This document shows, piece after piece, positions 8,239 to 14,944 of a stretch of 24,237 bases of DNA. The translations under genes and the position numbers were made by a program. The notes under the pieces are model-generated. The model was not told the DNA's origin, ran no database searches, and saw nothing but the letters and a program-made list of their open reading frames with translations. The DNA lies in the NCBI GenBank assembly GCA_030606165.1, contig JAUWGZ010000007.1, forward strand, positions 1 to 24,237, written 5' to 3'. Origin of the DNA: Dehalococcoidia bacterium (lineage in GTDB: Bacteria > Chloroflexota > Dehalococcoidia > GIF9 > AB-539-J10). Positions within the stretch are counted from its first letter, which is position 1. Every line of letters begins with the position of its first letter.

Positions 8239-8445
8239 CTAGGGTTCTTGGAGAATTATCTCAAAAGGGCAACTTATAGCCCCGGTGAGACAAACGGCTT
8301 CGCAGTCTGTGCACCAGTCGCACTCCACTGTTTCAATAATAGTAATAATATCGTTAACTAGCGCCAGAGCATTGCAGTGGCACACGCCAACGCATAACCC
8401 ACACCCATCACACCTTTGGGGGTCTATAACAGGCATTTCAGCCAC
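8239..8445 (-). CDS. Small 2[4Fe-4S] ferredoxin-like protein
   Basis: Electron carrier of 68 aa with two Cys quartets: C12-C15-C18-C22 (CDGCGLCVGVC) and C42-C45-C48-C52 (CDWCTDCEAVC), plus C24 and C59. The second set lacks the usual C-x3-C-P ending (here CLTGA), but the spacing suits two [4Fe-4S] clusters. The start is GTG 8445 with GGAG ten bases upstream; ATG 8436 is an alternative. It lies between the Crp-family gene and the sigma gene and has its own predicted Crp-dependent promoter. Its redox partner is unknown. Confidence 0.85.
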   Translation of the reverse strand: MAEMPVIDPQRCDGCGLCVGVCHCNALALVNDIITIIETVECDWCTDCEAVCLTGAISCPFEIILQEP

Positions 8446-8468
8446 GGCTTTCAGTCTCCATTCTGATT

Positions 8469-8512
8469 ATTTTAAAAGCAAAGGTTGTCATCTGTCTGTG
8501 ACCTTTGTCTCA
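8469..8512 (-). promoter_or_regulatory. Predicted Crp-dependent promoter of the small ferredoxin
   Basis: TGTGACCTTTGTCTCA (8497-8512) is the best Crp-type site here: TGTGA-N6-TCTCA. On the minus strand TAAAAT (8474-8469) is the -10, so the site is centred near -42.5. It overlaps the last codons of the Crp-family gene. The leader would be about 17 nt and contains the GGAG ribosome site. Confidence 0.5.
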
Positions 8513-9181
8513 AGAAGGCACCTCCATTATCTTTTGGAGAGCTTCTTTATCCGTAATTATTATGCGATGCCGGTCCAACTTGATCGCCCCTTCCTCCTCT
8601 AATGCCTTTAGCGACCTACCCACTACCTCCCGAGCAGTACCTGCCATAGCTGCCATTTCTTGCTGTGTAAGCCGTGGCCCACGGCCCATTTCACCTCCGA
8701 TGTGCTCAAAGAGTATCTTGGCTACCCTACTGATGACATGCTTGAAAGACAGATCCTCAACCAGCGATACGAGGTGACGCACTCGCCTTGCCAGTACCTT
8801 AATCACATTCAATGCTATCTGTGGATAGTCCCGGAGGATAGCTTCCATGTCATTCTTCTTTATCCCATAAAGAAGAATGGGTCCCATAGTCCGAGCACTG
8901 GCGGGATTTGGGCCGCCATCAAAGATAGGGACATCATTGAAGGACTCCCCGGGGCGCACTATGCTCAAGATCTGCTCCTTTCCTTCGGCTGAGGTCCTGA
9001 ACACTTTCACCACCCCCGAAGCGACAAAATACAGATTCGCAGCCGATTCACCCTCAAGCAAGACCATTTCTGCTCTGTCAGCAGTTTTCTCAAAGACGAG
9101 CTTTCTGATCGACTCAAGCTCAGCAAGGCCAAGATCGGAAAAGTATAGAATGCTCTTCAAAAACTCCAACTGAACAGCCAT
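8510..9181 (-). CDS. Crp/Fnr-family transcriptional regulator
   Basis: Two-domain regulator of 223 aa. The effector-binding beta-roll is about 10-120 (GESAANLYFVASGVVKVF, EQILSIVRPGESF), followed by a dimerisation helix and a C-terminal winged HTH (LTQQEMAAMAGTAREVVGRSL). There is no Cys at all, so it is not an Fnr-type Fe-S sensor; the ligand is unknown. The recognition helix A-R-E-V-V-G-R keeps the Arg-Glu-x-x-x-Arg pattern with which E. coli CRP reads TGTGA. TGTGA-type sites occur beside this gene and before the sulfur operon, so it probably controls them. ATG 9181 has GGGG nine bases upstream. A TATAAT (9222-9217) lies about 35 bp before the start. Confidence 0.92.
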   Translation of the reverse strand: MAVQLEFLKSILYFSDLGLAELESIRKLVFEKTADRAEMVLLEGESAANLYFVASGVVKVFRTSAEGKEQILSIVRPGESFNDVPIFDGGPNPASARTMGPILLYGIKKNDMEAILRDYPQIALNVIKVLARRVRHLVSLVEDLSFKHVISRVAKILFEHIGGEMGRGPRLTQQEMAAMAGTAREVVGRSLKALEEEGAIKLDRHRIIITDKEALQKIMEVPS

Positions 9182-9293
9182 ACCTCATATCCCCAAGAGG
9201 TAGCAAAATCTGCTTTATTATAACATCTGAGTGACTTCCACGTTCTCACCGTCTAACTACAATGTGATATTCAAGCAGGCCCATTTTTTTAAC

Positions 9294-9662
9294 TTAGAAC
9301 CACATAGTGCCGTCAGCATCGAGAACGAGGTCATTCAATGTCGCAGCTCCTACAACCTTGGCTTCTGGTATAAAGTCTCCTCTATCGAGGCTAAGCAATT
9401 GGGTACTTTGTTCACAGACCAACAATTTGACCCCGGCAGCTATTGCCTGGTCCATTATTTCCTTAACGGTTGGAAAGTTGCCCTCTTTGACTGTCTCCGC
9501 CACGCCTTTCTTTACCACTGTTACCCCCAACCCCAGGAAATAAACGGTAGCATCTATATCCATCGCCTTGGCCGTCATCCCCAAGACGAAAGGCGAGTAA
9601 AGACGCTTCGGTGTATCAACACCACTTGTTTGAACATAGAGGATATGCTTTTTCTTAGCCAT
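9294..9662 (-). CDS. DsrE/DsrF-like sulfur-relay protein
   Basis: Small DsrE-fold protein (122 aa) of the group that carries or accepts persulfide sulfur. It starts with the typical strand HILYVQTSGVD, has FLGLGVTVVKKGVAE in the middle and one conserved Cys, C83 (LLVCEQST), the likely sulfur-accepting residue. Of two adjacent ATGs, 9662 is preferred because AGGAGG is six bases away (three for ATG 9665). That AGGAGG overlaps the stop codon of tusA, so the two genes are translationally coupled. It is the last gene of the operon with tusA, iscU and the NifS-like gene. TusA to DsrE sulfur transfer is known for sulfur oxidisers; direction here is unknown. Confidence 0.88.
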   Translation of the reverse strand: MAKKKHILYVQTSGVDTPKRLYSPFVLGMTAKAMDIDATVYFLGLGVTVVKKGVAETVKEGNFPTVKEIMDQAIAAGVKLLVCEQSTQLLSLDRGDFIPEAKVVGAATLNDLVLDADGTMWF

Positions 9663-9672
9663 CATTAACCTC

Positions 9673-9924
9673 CTATTTTGTCTTTTTGATGAGAAATCTC
9701 AAACCTTCATTGGTTTTCTCTATCTCAAGTATTTTCTGCCCGGTCCGCTTTGCCCAAGCCTTGAGGTCCTCCTCAGCAGCAGGGTCATCCGCCAATACCT
9801 CCAGGGTCTCACCAACAGCAAGTTTATCCATTTCCTGCTTGGTTCGTATAACTGGCATTGGACAATAAAGACCTATGCAATCTAAGATTTGACGAGCTCG
9901 CTTCGGTGAACTAGAGTCTGCCAC
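9673..9924 (-). CDS. tusA: TusA/SirA-family sulfur carrier
   Basis: An 83-aa carrier that takes persulfide sulfur on a Cys and hands it to the next protein. It has the family signature LDCIGLYCPMPVI with C21 as the sulfur-binding residue, and an extra C16 in the same motif. The start is GTG 9924 with GGAG nine bases upstream. It is encoded directly before dsrE and after the zinc-ribbon gene. In E. coli TusA receives sulfur from IscS; here the partner would be the altered NifS-like protein or another donor. Confidence 0.92.
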   Translation of the reverse strand: MADSSSPKRARQILDCIGLYCPMPVIRTKQEMDKLAVGETLEVLADDPAAEEDLKAWAKRTGQKILEIEKTNEGLRFLIKKTK

Positions 9925-9966
9925 AGTCTAAAACTCCTACAACCATAATCTCCACTTCAAGTGACA

Positions 9967-10152
9967 CTAGCCCTTAATCTCAGCGCCACAATGAGGGCAT
10001 ACCCTATTCTCCCGGGGCAGCGGCTTTCGGCACTCGGGACAGTAAAATATAGTTATCTGGCAAGCCTGGCAGTAGGGGAAATCCGCCTCCATTATCTCCT
10101 GGTCACAGTAGGGACAAAAAATATGCCTCTTTTTTCCTTTTTGCTCTGTCAT
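9967..10152 (-). CDS. Small zinc-ribbon protein with four CxxC motifs
   Basis: A 61-aa protein of unknown role. Cys pairs are C13/C16, C28/C31, C38/C41 and C52/C55, enough for two zinc-ribbon or rubredoxin-like metal sites. The start is ATG 10152, whose A is shared with the iscU stop in a TGATG overlap, and GGAGGAGG lies nine bases before it. The longer reading into iscU is rejected. The place between iscU and tusA suggests a part in the sulfur/Fe-S process, perhaps as metal or redox protein; this is inference. Confidence 0.85.
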   Translation of the reverse strand: MTEQKGKKRHIFCPYCDQEIMEADFPYCQACQITIFYCPECRKPLPRENRVCPHCGAEIKG

Positions 10153-10541
10153 CACTTTTTTCCTCCTCCTTTCTTCTTGCTCAGGTAATCCTTTATAGCT
10201 TTGTTCAAAGCTTGGGCGCCCAAATTGGAGCAATGAAATTTTTGCTTGGGTAATCCCTCTAGCTTGTCAGCCACCGAGCGGGGAGTGATTTTCATCGCTT
10301 TCTCCAACGTTTTGCCCTTAGCCATCTCGCTCACCATGCTGGAAACAGCAATAGCCGCCCCGCAACCAAAAGTCCTGAATTTAACATCTTCGAGACGGTT
10401 GTCCTTCACCTTAACGTAGAAGGTCATCATATCCCCACATACCGGATTACCTACCTCGCCGACCCCGTCGGGGTTTTCAATCTCCCCAACGTTACGAGGA
10501 TTCATGAAGTGATCCATAACCTTTTCACTATAGACTGGCAT
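10152..10541 (-). CDS. iscU: IscU/NifU-type Fe-S scaffold protein
   Basis: Scaffold on which Fe-S clusters are assembled; 129 aa. The three cluster Cys are C35 (GNPVCGD), C60 (FGCGAAIA) and C104 (FHCSNLG), with D37 beside the first. A Lys/Gly-rich tail closes the protein. It starts at ATG 10541, one base after the stop of the NifS-like gene, with AGGAGG eight bases upstream, so translation is coupled. The usual HscA-binding LPPVK motif is not seen (LPKQK at 98-102), which fits the Archaeoglobus/Gram-positive-like forms. Confidence 0.95.
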   Translation of the reverse strand: MPVYSEKVMDHFMNPRNVGEIENPDGVGEVGNPVCGDMMTFYVKVKDNRLEDVKFRTFGCGAAIAVSSMVSEMAKGKTLEKAMKITPRSVADKLEGLPKQKFHCSNLGAQALNKAIKDYLSKKKGGGKK

Positions 10542-10542
10542 G

Positions 10543-11730
10543 TTACTTGCCTCCTTTAACTGTCTTACTAAACTTGGCGTAAAGCGGCGACATCTGTCGC
10601 AGCCTGTCAACGATGGGCGGCATGGTCTCCAGAACGTAATCTATATCTTCATTAGTGTTATCTATGCCAAGGGTGAAGAGGATAGAGCCCTGGGCTATTT
10701 CGTGAGATAGTCCCATGGCGATGAGCACGTGGGACGCTTTAAGTGCCCGGGAAGTGCACGCCGAGCCGCTGGATACAGCAATTCCCTTGCTGTTCAACAG
10801 CATAAGTATGGACTCGCCTTCAATAAATTCCACGCAGAAACTGGCATGTCCGGGCAAACGGTGTTGCGGGTGTCCAGTGACAACCACGTGTTCAATCCTG
10901 CCAGGTAGTTCCTTAAGCAAATGGTCACGCAGCGGTGTTAACTGCTTGATCCGGTCTGTCATGTGAGTCTTAGCCAGTTCTGCCGCTTTACCCAGGCCGA
11001 CAATAGCCGGTACATTCTCGGTACCGGCACGCCGACCCTCTTCCTGGATACCGCCGTCGAGAAGCGGCATAATCCGCACCCCTTTTCTTATCCACAGCGC
11101 TCCGACCCCCTTTGGGCCGTAGAACTGGTTCCCGGCCAAGCTCAAGGCATCTACTCCCAGTTCTGCCACGTTAACGGGTGTTATTCCTGCCGTAGCCACG
11201 GCATCAGTGTGGAAGGGAATCTTCCGCTCCCTGGTTATCCTGGCTATCTCCGGGATGGGCTCGATAGTACCCACCTCACCATTGGCATGCATTATGGAGA
11301 CCAGTATTGTATCCTTTCTTATCTGCCGCAGTACATTGTCAGGGTCAACCACCCCATGTTTGTCCACCGGGACTTCACTCACCTCGAAGCCCAACTTTTC
11401 CAGCGTTCTTGCCGAGTGCAGTACCGAGAAATGCTCAATAGCAGAGACTACCACATGCTTCCCTTTAGCTTGTTGCGCCAGCGCCAGCCCTTTGACGGCA
11501 AAGTTATTGCTTTCCGTGCCGCTGCCGGTAAAGATTATTTCGTCAGGATCAGCGCTGATAAGCTGGGCCACTTGAGTACGGGCACGATCCATAGCCTCCC
11601 GGGCACCGTCTCCCCAATCGTGGAGCGACGACGGGTTACCAAAGATATCACCCAGATAGGGCATCATTGCCTCACGGACTTCGGAAAGAAGCGGTGTGGT
11701 AGCTGCGTTATCTAAATAAACCTTTCTCAT
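10543..11730 (-). CDS. NifS/IscS-like protein lacking the PLP lysine
   Basis: Fold-type I PLP-enzyme family of 395 aa, homologous to cysteine desulfurase throughout. The catalytic Cys is present (C325, SGSACTS), as are H100 (AIEHFS), D176 and the R-x-G-T-E-N segment. The PLP site is broken. The usual Ser-x-His-Lys before YGPKG reads A-G-N201-Q202, so the Schiff-base Lys is Gln and the preceding His is Asn. The Gln of the DAxQ motif is Ala (DAVA). The DNA reading is clear and the frame intact. Archaeoglobus fulgidus IscS has matching changes (Asn-Asp, DATA) and complexes with IscU, so this is a subfamily and not a sequencing fault. It is probably a cluster scaffold or persulfide acceptor, not a desulfurase. 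Ribosome site GGGGGG is seven bases before ATG 11730. Confidence 0.92.
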   Translation of the reverse strand: MRKVYLDNAATTPLLSEVREAMMPYLGDIFGNPSSLHDWGDGAREAMDRARTQVAQLISADPDEIIFTGSGTESNNFAVKGLALAQQAKGKHVVVSAIEHFSVLHSARTLEKLGFEVSEVPVDKHGVVDPDNVLRQIRKDTILVSIMHANGEVGTIEPIPEIARITRERKIPFHTDAVATAGITPVNVAELGVDALSLAGNQFYGPKGVGALWIRKGVRIMPLLDGGIQEEGRRAGTENVPAIVGLGKAAELAKTHMTDRIKQLTPLRDHLLKELPGRIEHVVVTGHPQHRLPGHASFCVEFIEGESILMLLNSKGIAVSSGSACTSRALKASHVLIAMGLSHEIAQGSILFTLGIDNTNEDIDYVLETMPPIVDRLRQMSPLYAKFSKTVKGGK

Positions 11731-11761
11731 GTTGATACCCCCCTAACGTAGCTTTCCAGGC

Positions 11762-11971
11762 TCAAGGATATAACTGATTACCCTCATCATCCTCAACGAT
11801 GATGGCGTTCTCCGGGCAGCTCTCGGCTGCCTCTATTAAAGTCTCCTCATCAACTGAGCCGGGGTCAAGAACTACAGCCTTGTTTTGGTCATCCAGCTTG
11901 AAGACTGTGGGGGCGATAGCCACGCAGTTGCTGACCCCACTACATAATTCTCTATCTACCTTCACCTTCAT
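11762..11971 (-). CDS. Single-cluster ferredoxin, likely [3Fe-4S] type
   Basis: A 69-aa acidic electron carrier of the short one-cluster ferredoxin family. Three ligand Cys are seen: C10, C16 and C52 (ESCPENAI). The position between the first two that is Cys in [4Fe-4S] forms is V13, as in [3Fe-4S] ferredoxins. IAPTVFKLDDQ is the usual family segment. GGAGAGG lies six bases before ATG 11971. It is first in the operon with the NifS-like and IscU genes, so it may supply electrons for cluster assembly. Its ribosome site overlaps the end of a nadA remnant. Confidence 0.9.
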   Translation of the reverse strand: MKVKVDRELCSGVSNCVAIAPTVFKLDDQNKAVVLDPGSVDEETLIEAAESCPENAIIVEDDEGNQLYP

Positions 11972-11983
11972 TTTTCACCTCTC

Positions 11984-12109
11984 CTATACTTCGCCTCGCT
12001 GATAGGTGTGGGCCAGGATAATAGTGCCTCTTTGGCGTTTAAGGCGTAGAATTTATTCAGCAAGCTCGACATTGCGATCCACCTTTTGTGAGCTTTCAAG
12101 TTTATTCAT
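11984..12109 (-). pseudogene. nadA: Quinolinate synthase (nadA) 5' remnant
   Basis: One frame of 42 codons from ATG 12109 reads like the start of NadA: VDRNVELAE, stop, then ILRLKRQRGTIILAHTYQ and RGEV, stop. The LAHxYQ motif of quinolinate synthase is recognisable. Stop one (TAA) stands where Lys is expected and stop two (TAG) where Gln (EVQ) is expected; each is one base from AAA or CAG. Everything after EVQ is gone and the ferredoxin gene begins 12 bases later. The family assignment rests on this short motif only. Confidence 0.65.
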
Positions 12110-12182
12110 ATCTGGACCTGCCGGTCTATTTATTGGTGGTCGAGAGTCCGCCCAGAAGCCTCATCTATACAATTTACTCATT

Positions 12183-12250
12183 AGTTTAATTACTGAATAA
12201 TGGAAAAGTCATAAAATGAAGGCAATAAAAGTTACAAAGTTATATCATTT
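12183..12250 (-). promoter_or_regulatory. 43-bp element copy A with promoter toward the sulfur operon
   Basis: The element (12208-12250) runs GTCATAAAAT, ten variable bases, AAAGTTACAA, then a degenerate TATGACATTT (here TATATCATTT). Read on the minus strand it ends in ATGACT, and 18 bases later lies TAAACT (12188-12183), a weak -10. Transcription would run through the nadA remnant into the ferredoxin-NifS operon. Confidence 0.5.
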
Positions 12251-12271
12251 TGCTATGAGCCAGTTTATATG

Positions 12272-12289
12272 AAAAGTGGGAACACTTTT
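12272..12289. repeat. Short hairpin between divergent promoters
   Basis: AAAAGTG and CACTTTT form a perfect 7-bp stem with loop GGAA, about 10 bp from the predicted Crp-dependent start at 12299. Role unknown; it could pause or attenuate leader transcription. Confidence 0.4.
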
Positions 12290-12305
12290 TCAGCTTTATC
12301 TTACA

Positions 12306-12348
12306 ATTGTATACTCAGGGGTGGCCTGCGTCTGTGACTTTTATCGCT
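12306..12348 (-). promoter_or_regulatory. Predicted Crp-dependent promoter of the sulfur operon
   Basis: TGTGACTTTTATCGCT (12333-12348) is the third Crp-type site. On the minus strand TACAAT (12311-12306) is a good -10 and the site centre lies at -41.5. The right half (TCGCT) is the weakest of the three. The leader to the ferredoxin start would be about 330 nt and includes element copy A. Confidence 0.4.
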
Positions 12349-12363
12349 TTTGACTCAGATATA

Positions 12364-12431
12364 AAATGTCATAGTTTTGTAACATTTCCCATTGATATTT
12401 TATGACTTCTCTATGGCAGGCAAACTATAAT
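12364..12431 (+). promoter_or_regulatory. 43-bp element copy B with promoter of the SDR operon
   Basis: The element occupies 12364-12406 (minus orientation). Its end gives a -35-like ATGACT at 12402-12407. TATAAT at 12426-12431 follows after 18 bp, predicting a start near 12438, about 80 nt before the SDR gene. All 43 positions align without gaps to copies A and C. Confidence 0.6.
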
Positions 12432-12520
12432 TTCACTCGACATGAAAGGCGAAATATGCGACGTGAAAGCTCATATCTACGGTGGTTCGGTATATCATAA
12501 AACCAAGGGGGTGAAGAAAC

Positions 12521-13276
12521 ATGAGGCTAAATAACAAAACAGCGATTGTAACTGGGGCTCGGAGAGGAATGGGGCGTGCTATTGCCTTAGCTCTGGCCAG
12601 AGAAGGAGCCGATGTAGTTGTGAGTGACATAAGCCAAGAAGATTGTCAGAAGGTTGTTGATGAGATAGAAAAGATGGGGAGAAAAGGGTTGGCACTCAAG
12701 TGTGACGTCAGTTCCAGCGACGACGTCGAGGATATGGTCAAGAGAACAGTGGCAGAGTTTGGCAGAGTTGATATCCTGGTAAACAATGCAGGAATCTTAA
12801 CTTTCAAGCCGTTCCTGGAGCTTACGGATGAAGACTGGGACAAAACTTTAAACGTAAATCTCAAGGGGCAGTTTCTTTGTGCTCGGGCTGCTGGCAGAGT
12901 CATGATCAAGAACAAATGGGGGCGCATCATTAACATCGCCTCAATCTCTTCCGGTGGATGTGGTATTGCCTTTCCTCTTATAGCTCATTACACGGCATCA
13001 AAAGGTGGTGTTACGGCTCTCACCGAAGCACTTGCACTGGAGCTTACTCCCCAAGGCGTAAATGTGAACGCGATTTGCCCCGGGGCGATAGATACTGACA
13101 TGTCTAAAGGAGTTAAGGAAGGTGGTCAGTTAGCGCAGGTGCTGGCAAGAATTCCTAAAGGAAGACTAGGACAACCGGAGGAAATTGCTAGCCTTGCCGT
13201 TTTTCTGGCATCTGAGGAGTCCGACTATATAAGCGGGGCTGCCATTGTTATCGACGGTGGATGGCTAACAACATAG
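12521..13276 (+). CDS. Short-chain dehydrogenase/reductase, FabG-like
   Basis: Classical NAD(P)-dependent SDR of 251 aa. The cofactor motif TGARRGMG is at 11-18, NNAG at 88-91, and the catalytic residues are a Ser near 143, Y157 and K161 (HYTASKGG). It ends with the usual SGAAIVIDGGW. RR after TGA suggests NADP(H) preference (inference). It resembles 3-oxoacyl-ACP reductase, but the substrate cannot be fixed because many SDRs look alike and it is not with fab genes. GGGGGTG lies seven bases before ATG 12521. It is first in a unit with a rhodanese fragment and a disulfide reductase, under element copy B. Confidence 0.9.
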   Translation: MRLNNKTAIVTGARRGMGRAIALALAREGADVVVSDISQEDCQKVVDEIEKMGRKGLALKCDVSSSDDVEDMVKRTVAEFGRVDILVNNAGILTFKPFLELTDEDWDKTLNVNLKGQFLCARAAGRVMIKNKWGRIINIASISSGGCGIAFPLIAHYTASKGGVTALTEALALELTPQGVNVNAICPGAIDTDMSKGVKEGGQLAQVLARIPKGRLGQPEEIASLAVFLASEESDYISGAAIVIDGGWLTT

Positions 13277-13329
13277 CCTATCGATAATTGTTGCCCCTAC
13301 GACCAAAAACTTGGACGAGTGGGTGTTCC

Positions 13330-13584
13330 ATGATATTTGGATGTGTTGAATACCTTGAAGAGAGACTGGCAGAAATCCCCAAGGGTAAACCGATAGCGGT
13401 AATCTGTAATATGGGACACCGTGCCGGGCTTGGTGCGCGTATCCTGCTTCGGGCTGGTTATCCTAGTGTCTACAAGGCCCTCGGCAATGTAAAGGCATGG
13501 ATAGCTACTGGTTTTCCTGTCACCACTGACGAGGCTTTTAAGTACCAGGCAAATGGAGATCGGAGGGATTATGAAGGAATATGA
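13330..13584 (+). CDS. Short rhodanese-like protein, N-terminal half lost
   Basis: The C-terminal half of a rhodanese domain is clear. In the 84-aa reading the active-site Cys is C26 (VICNMGHRAG), followed by ARILLRAGY and NVKAWIATGFPV. Residues before VEYLEERLAEIPKGKP do not resemble the usual strand with DVR and GHIPGA; a degenerate trace (RPKTWTSG) lies just upstream and is closed by TAA at 13285. ATG 13330 has no ribosome site, and TTG 13288 is the other possible start. It may be a decaying gene or a minimal form coupled to the SDR gene. The stop overlaps the start of the next gene by 14 bases. Confidence 0.55.
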   Translation: MIFGCVEYLEERLAEIPKGKPIAVICNMGHRAGLGARILLRAGYPSVYKALGNVKAWIATGFPVTTDEAFKYQANGDRRDYEGI

Positions 13585-14944
13585 TGTCATTGTCATCGGT
13601 TCAGGGTGCGGAATGAATATTGTCGATGAAGCCCTGGCCCATAGCCTAAGTGTGGCACTTGTGGACAAAGGCCCACTCGGAGGCACCTGTGCCAATCTTG
13701 GCTGTATACCATCCAAGATGCTCATATTCGCTGCCGATAGAATAGCCGAGATACAGGAAGCTAGAAAGCTGGGCATTGAAGCCGAGATAAAGAATATCGA
13801 CTTCGGCTTCATCATGGAGCGTATGAGGAAATTCATACGGGAAAATCAGGAACACATGAAGCAGGGGCTCTCCCAGGCAGAAAATCTAGGCTTCTATGAA
13901 GGCGAAGGGCACTTTGTTGACGATTACACCATCGAGGTTAACGGTGAAAAAATAAAGGGCGCTAAGATTTTCATCGCCTCCGGCTCGCGGCCCCTGATAC
14001 CACCGATAAAGGGTCTGGATAGTGTGGACTTCCTGACCAATGAAACCGTACTGCAATTAAGAGAGAGACCGGATAGTCTCATAATTATTGGCGGTGGCTA
14101 TATTGCAGTGGAATACGGCCATTTCTTTGCCGCCATGGGCACGAAGGTGATCATGGTAGAGATGGCTGATCGGCTCGTCCTTGCCGAGGAGCCAGAGATA
14201 GCCGAGGTTCTGAAGAAGGAACTAGGTCGGCGCATGGATGTTTATACCAGCGTCCAGGCTGAGGAGGTGAAGGAAAATGGCCACAGTGTTACCGTCATCG
14301 TCAACGATTTAAAGGCAAGCAGGAAAAAGGAATCCACAGCGCAGAGAATTCTGGTCGCCGTGGGCAGAAGGTCCAATGCCGACCTGCTGAGGGTAGAAAA
14401 CACTGGTGTGGAGGTTGATAAAAGAGGTTTTGTCAAGGTTAATGAGTATCTTGAGACCACCAAGGAGAACATATTCGCCGTGGGAGATATCAATGGCCAG
14501 CAGATGTTTACGCATGTAGCCAACGTAGAAGCATCGCTAGCTGCCGATAATGCCATCCACGGCAGCAAAGCAAAGATGGACTACAGCGCTGCTCCTCATG
14601 CCGTCTATTCCCACCCGCAGATTGCATCCGTAGGAATGACTGAAGAGGCTGCCAGAAAAGCAAATAAGGTTCTGGTCGGCAAGGCTGAGTATTCGGACGT
14701 AGCCAAGGGTGAAGCCATGATGGAGGAAACTGGTTTCGCCAAAACAGTCGTGGAGGCAGATGCAGGAAGGATACTGGGTTTTCACATCATCGGCCCCTAT
14801 GCGCCTATTCTGATTCAGGAAGTGATAAATGCCATGGCATCTGGCGGTGGCATTGACCAGATACAGAGGGGCATGCACATACATCCCGCTATCACCGAGC
14901 TAATACCTGTGGTGTTAAATAACCTGAAGAGCACGACTTCATGA
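13571..14944 (+). CDS. FAD-dependent pyridine nucleotide-disulfide reductase (Lpd/mycothione-reductase-like)
   Basis: Homodimeric flavoenzyme family of 457 aa. The FAD-binding start is VIGSGCGMN; the last Gly of GxGxxG is replaced, as in mycothione reductases. The redox disulfide is C40/C45 (GGTCANLGCIPSK), the NAD motif is IIGGGYIAVEYG, the second FAD motif is IFAVGDING, and the C-terminal His-Glu pair is in HIHPAITE. The active site is therefore complete. It could be a dihydrolipoamide dehydrogenase, a mercuric-reductase relative without the metal-binding N-domain, or a low-molecular-weight thiol disulfide reductase; no lipoyl enzyme is nearby. ATG 13571 follows GGAGG closely and is preferred over ATG 13553. 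Confidence 0.9.
   Translation: MKEYDVIVIGSGCGMNIVDEALAHSLSVALVDKGPLGGTCANLGCIPSKMLIFAADRIAEIQEARKLGIEAEIKNIDFGFIMERMRKFIRENQEHMKQGLSQAENLGFYEGEGHFVDDYTIEVNGEKIKGAKIFIASGSRPLIPPIKGLDSVDFLTNETVLQLRERPDSLIIIGGGYIAVEYGHFFAAMGTKVIMVEMADRLVLAEEPEIAEVLKKELGRRMDVYTSVQAEEVKENGHSVTVIVNDLKASRKKESTAQRILVAVGRRSNADLLRVENTGVEVDKRGFVKVNEYLETTKENIFAVGDINGQQMFTHVANVEASLAADNAIHGSKAKMDYSAAPHAVYSHPQIASVGMTEEAARKANKVLVGKAEYSDVAKGEAMMEETGFAKTVVEADAGRILGFHIIGPYAPILIQEVINAMASGGGIDQIQRGMHIHPAITELIPVVLNNLKSTTS

Noticed and set aside
10153..10233. N-terminal extension of the zinc-ribbon gene
   Set aside because: It is out-of-frame reading of the iscU end; ATG 10152 has a strong ribosome site and the TGATG overlap.
10542..10610. 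N-terminal extension of iscU into the NifS-like gene
   Set aside because: Homology starts at MPVYSEKV, and AGGAGG is placed for ATG 10541.
12006..12200. 64-codon plus-strand frame in the divergent intergenic region
   Set aside because: Low-complexity translation, no ribosome site, and it runs antisense over the nadA remnant and the promoter element.
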